The notes under the pieces: generated by a model
Databases searched by the model: none
The model's input: the letters and a program-made list of their open reading frames with translations, nothing else
Told to the model about the DNA's origin: nothing
Assembly (NCBI GenBank): GCA_045599965.1
Contig: JAZRXA010000006.1
Span: 1-31,872, forward strand
Reading direction: 5' to 3'
From: RGIG5612 sp045599965
GTDB lineage: Bacteria; Bacillota; Clostridia; Lachnospirales; Lachnospiraceae
DNA length: 31,872 nt
Part shown: positions 25,649-31,872 of the stretch, in pieces
Position numbering within the stretch: the first letter of the stretch is position 1
How the letters are laid out: every line of letters begins with the position of its first letter
Translations under genes and position numbers: made by a program

Positions 25649-26935
25649 ATGGGTAAGAAGAAAAAAATTGATTTATCTGCTTTTGAGGATAGGCAAGCGC
25701 TCTGTCCTCATTTTGGTATTTGCGGCGGATGTACTTATCAAAAAATTTCATATGCGAAGCAATTAGAAAAAAAGGCTAGTGAAGTTAAGGCACTTCTTAA
25801 TAATGTTTATGAAGGCTTTGAGTTTGAAGGGATTCTTCCTTCACCTAGTGAAGATGGATATCGCAACAAAATGGAATTTACTTTTGGTGATGAATTTAAG
25901 GGTGGACCTTTTTCTTTAGGACTTCATCAAAAGGGAAGCTTTATGAACATTGTTGATATTAAAAAGTGCATCCTTGTTCATGACGACTTAAATAAAATAA
26001 GAAATTTTGTTCGTGATTATTTTAATGATTTTTATGAAAAGGGATTAGTATCTTTTAGAAATAATGTGACTGGTGAAGGTTTTCTTCGTCACCTTCTTTT
26101 AAGGCGAGCTGTTAAAACGGGCGAGATTTTAGTCGCACTTGTCACATCCTCAGATTATCCAGATAATTATTTAGAGATGATAGAAACTCTTAAAGAAAAA
26201 ATTTTAGAGTTGGATTTAGAAGGAAATATCGCAGGAATTTTGCACATAACTAATGATGCTAAGTCAGATATAGTTAGAGCAGATAAAACAGATATTTTAT
26301 ATGGAGCAGATTTTATTAACGAAGAAGTTTTAGGCCTTAAGTTTAAGATTTCTGCGTTTTCATTTTTCCAAACGAATACACTTGGCGCAGAAGTCCTTTA
26401 TTCAAAAACTAGAGAGTATGCGGCCGATGCGCATGGAACACTTTTTGATCTTTATAGTGGCACAGGAACTATAGCGCAACTTATGGCGAACGTAGTAGAT
26501 AACGTTGTCGGTGTTGAAATAGTTGAAGAAGCGGTAGAGGCTGCGAAAGAAAATGCAAAACTTAATGGTATTAAAAACGCCAAGTTTATTGCTGGCGATG
26601 TCTTAAAAGTTATTCAAGATGCTGGAGAACTTGCGGGGCATGTCCCGGACTCATTAATACTAGACCCACCTAGAGAAGGCATTAATCCGAAAGCTTTAGG
26701 TAAGATTCTTAACTACGGCGTAGATTCAATAGTTTATGTAAGCTGCAAGCCAACTTCGCTAGCAAGAGACTTAGAGGCCTTTAAGTTCGCAGGCTATAAG
26801 CTTGTTAAAGCTTGCTGCGTAGACATGTTCCCACAAACGGAACATGTGGAGACGGTTGTCAAATTATGTAGGGAAAACATTGACGGATATATTGAGGTTA
26901 ATTTAGAGACTAAAAATCTCGAGATGAGAACTTGA
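25649..26935 (+). CDS. 23S rRNA (uracil-C5)-methyltransferase, RlmD/RlmCD-like, without TRAM domain
   Basis: 428 residues. Four cysteines for a [4Fe-4S] cluster are visible (Cys19, 25, 28 and 107, in CPHFGICGGC and DIKKC). The SAM-binding domain has LFDLYSGTGTIAQLM and VVGVEIVEEAVEAAKENA. The catalytic region carries LDPPREG and VSCKPTSLARDL, whose Cys attacks C6 of the uracil; family members more often read VSCNP. Most RumA-type enzymes start with a TRAM RNA-binding domain, but this one begins almost directly at the cluster. It probably makes m5U at 1939 and/or 747 of 23S rRNA. The start is four bases after the pcrA stop. The stop codon overlaps the next promoter. Confidence 0.92.
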   Translation: MGKKKKIDLSAFEDRQALCPHFGICGGCTYQKISYAKQLEKKASEVKALLNNVYEGFEFEGILPSPSEDGYRNKMEFTFGDEFKGGPFSLGLHQKGSFMNIVDIKKCILVHDDLNKIRNFVRDYFNDFYEKGLVSFRNNVTGEGFLRHLLLRRAVKTGEILVALVTSSDYPDNYLEMIETLKEKILELDLEGNIAGILHITNDAKSDIVRADKTDILYGADFINEEVLGLKFKISAFSFFQTNTLGAEVLYSKTREYAADAHGTLFDLYSGTGTIAQLMANVVDNVVGVEIVEEAVEAAKENAKLNGIKNAKFIAGDVLKVIQDAGELAGHVPDSLILDPPREGINPKALGKILNYGVDSIVYVSCKPTSLARDLEAFKFAGYKLVKACCVDMFPQTEHVETVVKLCRENIDGYIEVNLETKNLEMRT

Positions 26936-26960
26936 CGTTAGGGGATATATACCCTATAAT
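26932..26960 (+). promoter_or_regulatory. Promoter with operator-like palindrome for the DUF2442-XRE gene
   Basis: TTGACG (26932-26937), 17 bases and a perfect TATAAT (26955-26960) form a strong promoter. Within the spacer and reaching the -10 is an inverted repeat TAGGG, eight bases, CCCTA (26939-26956). An XRE-type regulator bound there would block polymerase. The regulator encoded directly downstream is the natural candidate, suggesting autorepression. Confidence 0.7.
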
Positions 26961-26983
26961 TGATTTGAATAATAAAGAAGGAA

Positions 26984-27028
26984 ATGTGGGAAACAGAGAA
27001 GTATATTAAACTCCCACCATTGAATTAA
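26984..27028 (+). pseudogene. 14-codon ORF, possible remnant of a DUF4160 gene
   Basis: A frame MWETEKYIKLPPLN ends at TAA 27026-27028, one base before the DUF2442-XRE start. DUF4160 proteins are commonly encoded just before DUF2442 proteins and often end in a Trp-Glu...Ile-x-Pro-Leu pattern similar to this peptide. It may be the surviving tail of a lost partner that still couples translation into the next gene, which has no ribosome site of its own. The resemblance is by eye only, and the peptide's own AAGGA site sits too close to its ATG. Confidence 0.3.
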
Positions 27029-27029
27029 T

Positions 27030-27485
27030 ATGTTTCACAAAGCAATAGATTTAAAATTTGGAAAAGGTACAACCCTAGAACTTCGCTTTCAAAATGGAGA
27101 AGTTAAAGAGTATGATATGGCTCAGCTTTTTTCAAAATATCCACAGCTTAAAGCTTTGAAAAATAGAAAATTGTTCCTTTCCGGCAAACTTATGGGTTCA
27201 TACGGAATCATATGGAACGATGAGTTGGATATTGAGGCTGAAACAATTTATGAAGATGGTATTACTATTAGGCACGATGTTATGCCAATTAATCTTCAGA
27301 TTGGAAATTCAGTTGCTGAGGCAAGAGCAAAGGCAGGATTATCACAACAAGCATTGTCTAAGATAACAGGGATTGATCAATCGGATATTTCAAAAATTGA
27401 AAGAGGAATAGGAAATCCGTCAGTTGCAACTCTAAATAGAATTGCAGAAGCATTGGGCGCAAAATTATTTGTGCAGATTGCTTGA
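27030..27485 (+). CDS. DUF2442 domain fused to XRE-family helix-turn-helix regulator
   Basis: 151 residues. The N-terminal DUF2442 domain (about 5-80) includes TLELRFQNGEVKEYDM and the typical GIIWNDELDIEAETIYEDG. The C-terminal HTH_3 domain (about 93-150) reads ARAKAGLSQQALSKITGIDQ, then SDISKIERGIGNPSVATLNRIAEALG. Such proteins often accompany DUF4160 in small modules of toxin-antitoxin type, but no intact DUF4160 gene is seen. It most likely binds the TAGGG-N8-CCCTA palindrome in its own promoter and represses itself and the downstream acetyltransferase gene. No Shine-Dalgarno precedes ATG 27030. Confidence 0.9.
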   Translation: MFHKAIDLKFGKGTTLELRFQNGEVKEYDMAQLFSKYPQLKALKNRKLFLSGKLMGSYGIIWNDELDIEAETIYEDGITIRHDVMPINLQIGNSVAEARAKAGLSQQALSKITGIDQSDISKIERGIGNPSVATLNRIAEALGAKLFVQIA

Positions 27486-27500
27486 ATAGAGAAAAAAACA

Positions 27501-28136
27501 ATGAATAAAAATGACTATATAATTCGTTTAGAGAATAAGACAGATTACCGTGAGGTAGAAAATCTTGTCAGGGAAAGTTTTTGGAATGTGTATCGTCCGG
27601 GCTGTCTAGAGCATTATGTTCTAAAATGTCTGAGAGATGATAAGGATTTTGTACCGGAGCTGGATTTTGTGATGGAAAAGGATGGTAGGATTATTGGGCA
27701 AAATGTTTTTGTCAGAACTACTATTTCAGTAGATGATGGAAGACAGATTCCAATCATGACAATGGGTCCGATATGTATTGCGCCTGCGCTAAAGAGGCAG
27801 GGATACGGAAAGATTCTTTTAGACTATTCGCTTGAACAAGCCGCAAAGCTCGGCTGTGGTGCGGTTTGCTTTGAAGGAAACATAGACTTTTATGGCAAGA
27901 GCGGATTTGATTATGCTTCGAAATTCGACATTAGATACCATGGACTACCAGAGGGCGCAGACGCATCATTCTTCCTATGCAAAGAATTGCTTTCAGGTTA
28001 TTTGGATGGGATTAGTGGAGAGTATGCTACGCCTAAAGGATATTTTTGTTGTGATGAAAACCCTGAGGGCTTTGCAGCTTATGAAGCTACATTTCCACCA
28101 AAGGAAAAATTGAAACTTCCGGGACAGTTATTTTAA
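27501..28136 (+). CDS. GNAT-family N-acetyltransferase
   Basis: 211 residues. The N-terminal half is a GNAT domain: YIIRLENKTDYREVENLVRE opens it, and GPICIAPALKRQGYGKILL carries the acetyl-CoA-binding Q/RxxGxG/A motif (RQGYGK). FEGNIDFYGKSGFDYAS matches the YhbS/YitH-like group's Gly-x-Pro-x-Phe-Tyr region. The C-terminal part (about 150-211) is specific and of unknown role. It follows the XRE regulator by 15 bases on the same strand and is likely cotranscribed. The acceptor could be a small molecule or a protein; sequence alone does not say. Confidence 0.9.
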   Translation: MNKNDYIIRLENKTDYREVENLVRESFWNVYRPGCLEHYVLKCLRDDKDFVPELDFVMEKDGRIIGQNVFVRTTISVDDGRQIPIMTMGPICIAPALKRQGYGKILLDYSLEQAAKLGCGAVCFEGNIDFYGKSGFDYASKFDIRYHGLPEGADASFFLCKELLSGYLDGISGEYATPKGYFCCDENPEGFAAYEATFPPKEKLKLPGQLF

Positions 28137-28223
28137 AACTATTTTTCCACCTAATTTTATTACCAATGGGAAGGTGGTTAATTTATCTAAAGAAACACAA
28201 AATATTTTATGAGGAGTATTGTT

Positions 28224-29030
28224 ATGAAAAAAGTTTTAATTGCTTTATTATTAGTTTGTTTAGCATTAGTAGGATGCTCGAAGAAAGATATCAATGCAAA
28301 TGCTAAGTGGGATTGCGTAGAATATGATACCATTGAAGAAATGAATGCGGCAGCAGGAACTAATATTGTAAGCGCTTCTGTGGCTGGAAAAAGTGAAGAA
28401 TGGTTTGGCGTAATTTCAAATTCTATTGCACAGTACAAATTCAAGGTTAATGGTGAAGATTGGTGCATTAGAGCGAGCAAAGATGTAGATAATGATATTT
28501 CTGGATTATATTATGACAGCATAAAATTTAAGAAAGATACAACATCTACGTATTACATTGTTGACGAAGTATATATGGTTAGATTCTTTGATAATGGAAT
28601 TCAGTACGTAATATCTTTAGATGTTAAAGATAAAGATATATCAACTAGCCATTTTGATGAAGTAAGTAATAGTTTTATAACTAATATTACTGGCGTAAAA
28701 TCAGGATATGAAAATGAACTTTTTGAAGAAGGTAATGATGTAATACTTAGAACCACTGTGTTTAATGACGATGGAACTTCAACAGTAATGGACACGATTT
28801 ATACTTTTGAAAAGGACAAGATGGTTAAAATTACAAGTAAAACTACTTTTGAAACTGAGCAAGCAGCGCTAGATTATTTAAATGAAATGGTGGAGAATGG
28901 AAGAGACAAAAATGAGTTTACTTTGGAGGGGACAACAATCATTTCTGATAATAGCTCTAATGTAGATTTTTATAGCGATAAAACCAAAGAAGCGTTTATC
29001 AATATGATGAAAGAGTCTTTGGGACAATAA
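28224..29030 (+). CDS. Lipoprotein of unknown function
   Basis: 268 residues from ATG 28224, with GAGGAG at 28211-28216; an ATG at 28209 would place the ribosome site inside the gene. The signal peptide ends in lipobox LALVGC (Cys18). The rest is a two-part beta-rich ectodomain. The first part (about 30-130) begins WDCVEYDTIEEMNAAAGTNI and has YKFKVNGEDWCIRAS; the second (about 150-265) has alternating charged strands and ends in an amphipathic helix. The first part recalls DUF4367-type sensor lipoproteins, but I am not certain. No enzyme motif is seen. The 87-base gap upstream has no clear promoter. Confidence 0.85.
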   Translation: MKKVLIALLLVCLALVGCSKKDINANAKWDCVEYDTIEEMNAAAGTNIVSASVAGKSEEWFGVISNSIAQYKFKVNGEDWCIRASKDVDNDISGLYYDSIKFKKDTTSTYYIVDEVYMVRFFDNGIQYVISLDVKDKDISTSHFDEVSNSFITNITGVKSGYENELFEEGNDVILRTTVFNDDGTSTVMDTIYTFEKDKMVKITSKTTFETEQAALDYLNEMVENGRDKNEFTLEGTTIISDNSSNVDFYSDKTKEAFINMMKESLGQ

Positions 29031-29128
29031 GGTATTGATACTTGTTATTAATATTGGATATTGAATCCGCGTTTTATGTTAGATAAAAAAATAAAAACAG
29101 ATTATATTTTACAAACAAGGAGATTGGT

Positions 29129-30295
29129 ATGAAAAAAATAGTGACTATTATTTTATCATTAACTATGGTTATCGCGATAACAGGGTGCGAAAAAACAAGC
29201 AAGAATGATGTCGGAGTATATACAAAACTTGCAGAAAATCTATATGAGGTTACTTATACAGATTATGATATCGATTATGCACTACAAGATAGAACAGATA
29301 CTCTTGTTGACTTGGCAAATGATAATTTTGAGCCAGGTGGTTGTTCGGCAATTCGTGAAGGTAATTATGTTGGACGTAATCTTGATTTGCCTTATGGCCC
29401 TTTTGCGGAAATTATTGTGCATGTTCCGGCTGCAAAAGGACGTTATGCAAGCGTTGGATCATTTTGCGCATGTCAAGAATTGACGGGCGATAAACTCACT
29501 AAAGATAATATGAACGAGACCTTATATAATTTGATACCTATTTGTATTTGTGATGGAATCAATGAAAAAGGCGTTGTCTGTGAAATGAATGTTGTTCCGG
29601 CGAAAGATGTAGCTATGACTACTGGAACAAATCCAGGTAAACCATCTATTAATATGGGAAATGTTGTGCGCTATGTATTGGATAATGCATCTTCTGCAAA
29701 AGAAGCAATTGAGTTGCTAAAAGAGAGCAATATTTGCTGCCCATGGGATTGGGCAGGTAGCATTGGAAAAGGAATGGAATATCATTATTTGCTTGCCGAC
29801 GAAAATGAAACATATGTTATAGAAATAATAAATAACGAATTGACAGCTTTGAAGGATGAAACAATATTAACTAATTACTATATCGGCGTAGATGGTGGAA
29901 CTGAAAATGGTTCTGGAATTGAAAGACATGAAATTCTTAACAAGAATCGAAGCATTGCAACTAGCATTGCCGGAATGAGTAAATTGATGCAGATGGTTTA
30001 TTGGACAAAGACAAACGATGTTAATGCTGAATATTTTTGCTATTCAGACCACTTTGGCGAAATAGCTAAAGACGGAACAACAATTACGCTTTCAAATTAT
30101 GAAAATTATAAAGAAGATCTTCTGGAGTCAGGAAAAAATGATGCGAAGTTGACAGAAGAGATGTTGAAGACTGGTCAAAATACTAATGGCTTATGGTATA
30201 CACTACACACATGTGTATTTGATATTCCAGCGCGCACGATGAATTTTTCAATGCATGAAAATCCTGATGTGACATATGACTTTAATATAAAGTGA
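29129..30295 (+). CDS. Lipoprotein Ntn-hydrolase, choloylglycine hydrolase / linear amide C-N hydrolase family
   Basis: 388 residues. A lipobox signal (AITGC, Cys20) is followed by about 50 residues of propeptide, then GGCSAIREGNYVGRNLDLPY. Cys72 is the likely N-terminal nucleophile after autocleavage at Gly71, and Arg83/Asp86 in GRNLD match the active-site Arg/Asp of bile salt and penicillin V acylases. Further family stretches are GINEKGVVCEMNVVP, AKEAIELL and YHYLLADENETYVIEI. The gene should encode a surface amidase for N-acyl compounds such as bile salts, N-acyl amino acids or acyl-homoserine lactones; the substrate is unknown. AAGGAG precedes the ATG. The next gene starts 16 bases after its stop. 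Confidence 0.9.
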   Translation: MKKIVTIILSLTMVIAITGCEKTSKNDVGVYTKLAENLYEVTYTDYDIDYALQDRTDTLVDLANDNFEPGGCSAIREGNYVGRNLDLPYGPFAEIIVHVPAAKGRYASVGSFCACQELTGDKLTKDNMNETLYNLIPICICDGINEKGVVCEMNVVPAKDVAMTTGTNPGKPSINMGNVVRYVLDNASSAKEAIELLKESNICCPWDWAGSIGKGMEYHYLLADENETYVIEIINNELTALKDETILTNYYIGVDGGTENGSGIERHEILNKNRSIATSIAGMSKLMQMVYWTKTNDVNAEYFCYSDHFGEIAKDGTTITLSNYENYKEDLLESGKNDAKLTEEMLKTGQNTNGLWYTLHTCVFDIPARTMNFSMHENPDVTYDFNIK

Positions 30296-30311
30296 TAGTA
30301 GGAGAAATATA

Positions 30312-31544
30312 ATGAAAGATACAATAAGCAATTTAGCAGAAACAAGCAATCCTGTCATTGATACAGCAAGACTTACTATATCGCAACTTGCTGCAGCTAA
30401 GGTTCCAGAAGCAATAAATCTTGCGGAACTGTTTGATTTTAAGGATTTTATGAACAACTATCAAGTCATTGGCGAGAAAGTATCGCCACTTGCTGTGGTT
30501 CAGGAGGCACGATACAGTTTTATAAATCGTTGTGTCGAGAACTCTAATATAAAGAATATTATGGATCTTGGTTGTGGCTTTTCTCCGAGAGGACTTGTTA
30601 TGGCGAGGAAAGGATATAATTATTTAGGATGTGATCTTGAATCGGCAACCAAGGCCATGTCTGAAATAGTGGATAAGATTTCTAAGACAGAGAGTTTATT
30701 AGGACGGTTTGCATATCAACTTACAGATATAACACAGCCTCTATCAGTAGAGACAGCGGCAGATTCAATGGATGGGGAAATTCTAATGTGCTGTGAAGGT
30801 CTGATGATTTATCTTGGTTTATATGAATATGAGAGCATGCTTAGTAATATTTCATTAGTACTGCATAAGCATGGAGGATGTTTTATTACGCCAGATCTTG
30901 TTACGACAAAATTTATGGCAGGCATTTTTATTGCGTTGCTTGGCGAAGAGGAAGGCATGAAAGCAATATATGCTATAGGAAGTAGCATTGAGAAAAAATC
31001 AGATACGAAATTTACAGGTTCTATTACAGATATGCCAATAGAACAGATGAAGGAGTTGTTTGATAAATATGATTTATCATATGAATTTATACCTTTCTTC
31101 CCGGAAGGTGCACAGCTAAATTCATTTGAAAGCCTGACATCTAAACAAGTTGAATCTGTAAAGAAAAACTTAGCCAATATTAAATGTCTGAAACTAACTG
31201 CTGGAAAGAAGGGTGTATATAATAGTGAGGAAAAACGTGATGAATACAGTGCAAAAATTACTTGTAATGCTGGAAATATGTATATTCAATTAGCAGGACG
31301 TTTGGATTCTATTACAGCACCTATTCTTTTAGAAGAATATAAAAAAGTGAGTGATGGAGAGGATGTTATTGATATTAGAATAGATGCGTCAAGATTGGAT
31401 TACATATCTTCTGCTGGACTTCGTACATTACTTATCATGCAAAAGAATTTGAAAGATAAAAAACTTCATCTTGATGGCGTAAAAGAGGCAGTAATGGATA
31501 TTTTGAATCAAACCGGATTTTGTGATTTATTAGATGTGAAATAA
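30312..31544 (+). CDS. Class I methyltransferase (LCM-like) fused to a C-terminal STAS domain
   Basis: 410 residues. The first part (about 1-300) is a SAM methyltransferase of the leucine-carboxyl-methyltransferase/polyketide O-methyltransferase type: EARYSFINRC, IMDLGCGFSPRG (SAM loop 84-89), NYLGCDLESATK, and CCEGLMIYLGLYEYESML. The last 100 residues are a STAS domain: ITCNAGNMYIQLAGRLDSIT, then RLDYISSAGLRTLLI with Ser367 where anti-anti-sigma factors are phosphorylated. STAS domains normally bind anti-sigma kinases; fused to a methyltransferase it could regulate or target the enzyme. No anti-sigma factor is encoded nearby. AGGAG lies before ATG 30312. It is followed by a strong terminator. 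Confidence 0.9.
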   Translation: MKDTISNLAETSNPVIDTARLTISQLAAAKVPEAINLAELFDFKDFMNNYQVIGEKVSPLAVVQEARYSFINRCVENSNIKNIMDLGCGFSPRGLVMARKGYNYLGCDLESATKAMSEIVDKISKTESLLGRFAYQLTDITQPLSVETAADSMDGEILMCCEGLMIYLGLYEYESMLSNISLVLHKHGGCFITPDLVTTKFMAGIFIALLGEEEGMKAIYAIGSSIEKKSDTKFTGSITDMPIEQMKELFDKYDLSYEFIPFFPEGAQLNSFESLTSKQVESVKKNLANIKCLKLTAGKKGVYNSEEKRDEYSAKITCNAGNMYIQLAGRLDSITAPILLEEYKKVSDGEDVIDIRIDASRLDYISSAGLRTLLIMQKNLKDKKLHLDGVKEAVMDILNQTGFCDLLDVK

Positions 31545-31578
31545 TTATTTCTAAAATATTTTTGTTAACAATAAAAAG

Positions 31579-31607
31579 CTGCAAGGATTTCTCCTTGCAG
31601 TTTTTTT
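31579..31607 (+). terminator. Intrinsic terminator after the methyltransferase-STAS gene
   Basis: CTGCAAGGA, loop TTTC, TCCTTGCAG form a perfect 9-pair stem followed by seven T. It lies 35 bases past the stop codon and closes the accessory block. Confidence 0.95.
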
Positions 31608-31640
31608 ACTTATAAACATTTCCTTATAATACATATTCAA

Positions 31641-31838
31641 CTCGGCAAATTAAGAATTTGTAGGGCTCTTTTGCTAGAAGTTTCGTTCTTGCTCATCACC
31701 CGTTCGTCTAACTGAAACTAACGCTCGACTCAGTCGGGCCTTAATGCGCGCGGTGCCCATCCACGCGCGCCCTCCTTGCGTCTTCGCTAAGTTTCATTAA
31801 AGCCTCACTCATAAATCGCAAGAAGCGAAACTTCTAGC
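31641..31838. repeat. GC-rich long palindromic intergenic repeat
   Basis: Outer inverted repeats GCTAGAAGTTTCG (31673-31685) and CGAAACTTCTAGC (31826-31838) bound about 165 bases of nested imperfect palindromes. GGGCCTTAATG pairs with CATTAAAGCC, CTGAAACTAACG pairs roughly with CGCTAAGTTTCA, CGACT pairs with AGTCG, and a GC-rich tip has GCGCGCGGTG against CCACGCGCGC. Just outside is CAAATTAAGAATTTG (31646-31660) and a module AATTTG-N4-GCTCTTTTG shared with the ends of the 6 kb inverted-repeat element. The GC richness contrasts sharply with the neighbourhood. No open frame explains it. From 31839 to the window end I see no gene. The element may continue beyond the window. Confidence 0.7.
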
Positions 31839-31872
31839 CTCACAGCCACTACAAGGGTACTTTGCGCCGCTT

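Noticed and set aside
28137..28205. CCACC/GGTGG inverted repeat after the acetyltransferase gene as a terminator
   Set aside because: The stem is five pairs around a loop of about 20 bases, with no proper T-tract after it.
1..31872. CRISPR array, tRNA or rRNA genes, prophage or integrase
   Set aside because: No regularly spaced direct repeats, no cloverleaf with TTCRA loop, no rRNA cores and no recombinase motifs were found on reading both strands.

Overview
The window is a low-GC, Gram-positive-type chromosome segment, most likely from an anaerobic clostridium of the Lachnospiraceae or a close relative. This rests on strong AGGAGG-type ribosome binding sites, many lipobox lipoproteins, a fused group I/II ECF ATPase, a yerC-pcrA pair, a domain-permuted family 3 glycosidase and a YdjI/YdjG/YdjH-type cluster. 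No rRNA, tRNA, CRISPR array or transposase gene was seen.

Left part (1-5900, minus strand): a vitamin B12 (corrinoid) uptake operon. A promoter near 5870 reads through a cobalamin riboswitch and an intrinsic terminator. The genes that follow are a DUF4430 (intrinsic-factor-like) lipoprotein, an SH3b lipoprotein, the EcfT permease, a double EcfA ATPase and a substrate-binding S component. An SDR oxidoreductase cut by the window edge follows behind its own promoter. A 29-codon leader ORF may cross the riboswitch terminator.

Between this operon and trkA lies a gene-free stretch of about 0.8 kb. It is dominated by a large nested inverted repeat (5982-6534) whose arms carry strong hairpins.

6600-11750 (plus): trkA and trkH (K+ uptake), then a CopA-like P1B ATPase that appears to lack its whole nucleotide-binding domain. 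Convergent to it, one base away, is a minus-strand operon: a DUF6709-like membrane protein (possibly translated from a leaderless mRNA), a small membrane protein and a permuted GH3 glycosidase.

15160-19870: hslO and a methyltransferase, a cold-shock protein, then on the minus strand mgtE followed by an Fn3-polysaccharide deacetylase. The divergent pair at 15160 has overlapping -35 boxes, and the pair at 19960 has interleaved promoters.

20050-26935 (plus): an SPFH/zinc-ribbon protein, a zinc-ribbon membrane protein and a TPM protein (YdjI-YdjG-YdjH set without PspA), then a YerC-like TrpR-fold regulator, pcrA and an rlmD-like rRNA methyltransferase.

26930-31610 (plus): an accessory-looking block. 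It holds a DUF2442-XRE regulator with an operator-like palindrome in its promoter, a GNAT acetyltransferase, an orphan lipoprotein, a lipoprotein Ntn-hydrolase of the choloylglycine-hydrolase family, and a methyltransferase-STAS fusion ending at a strong terminator. The window closes in a GC-rich palindromic repeat whose end module matches the ends of the inverted-repeat element at 6 kb.
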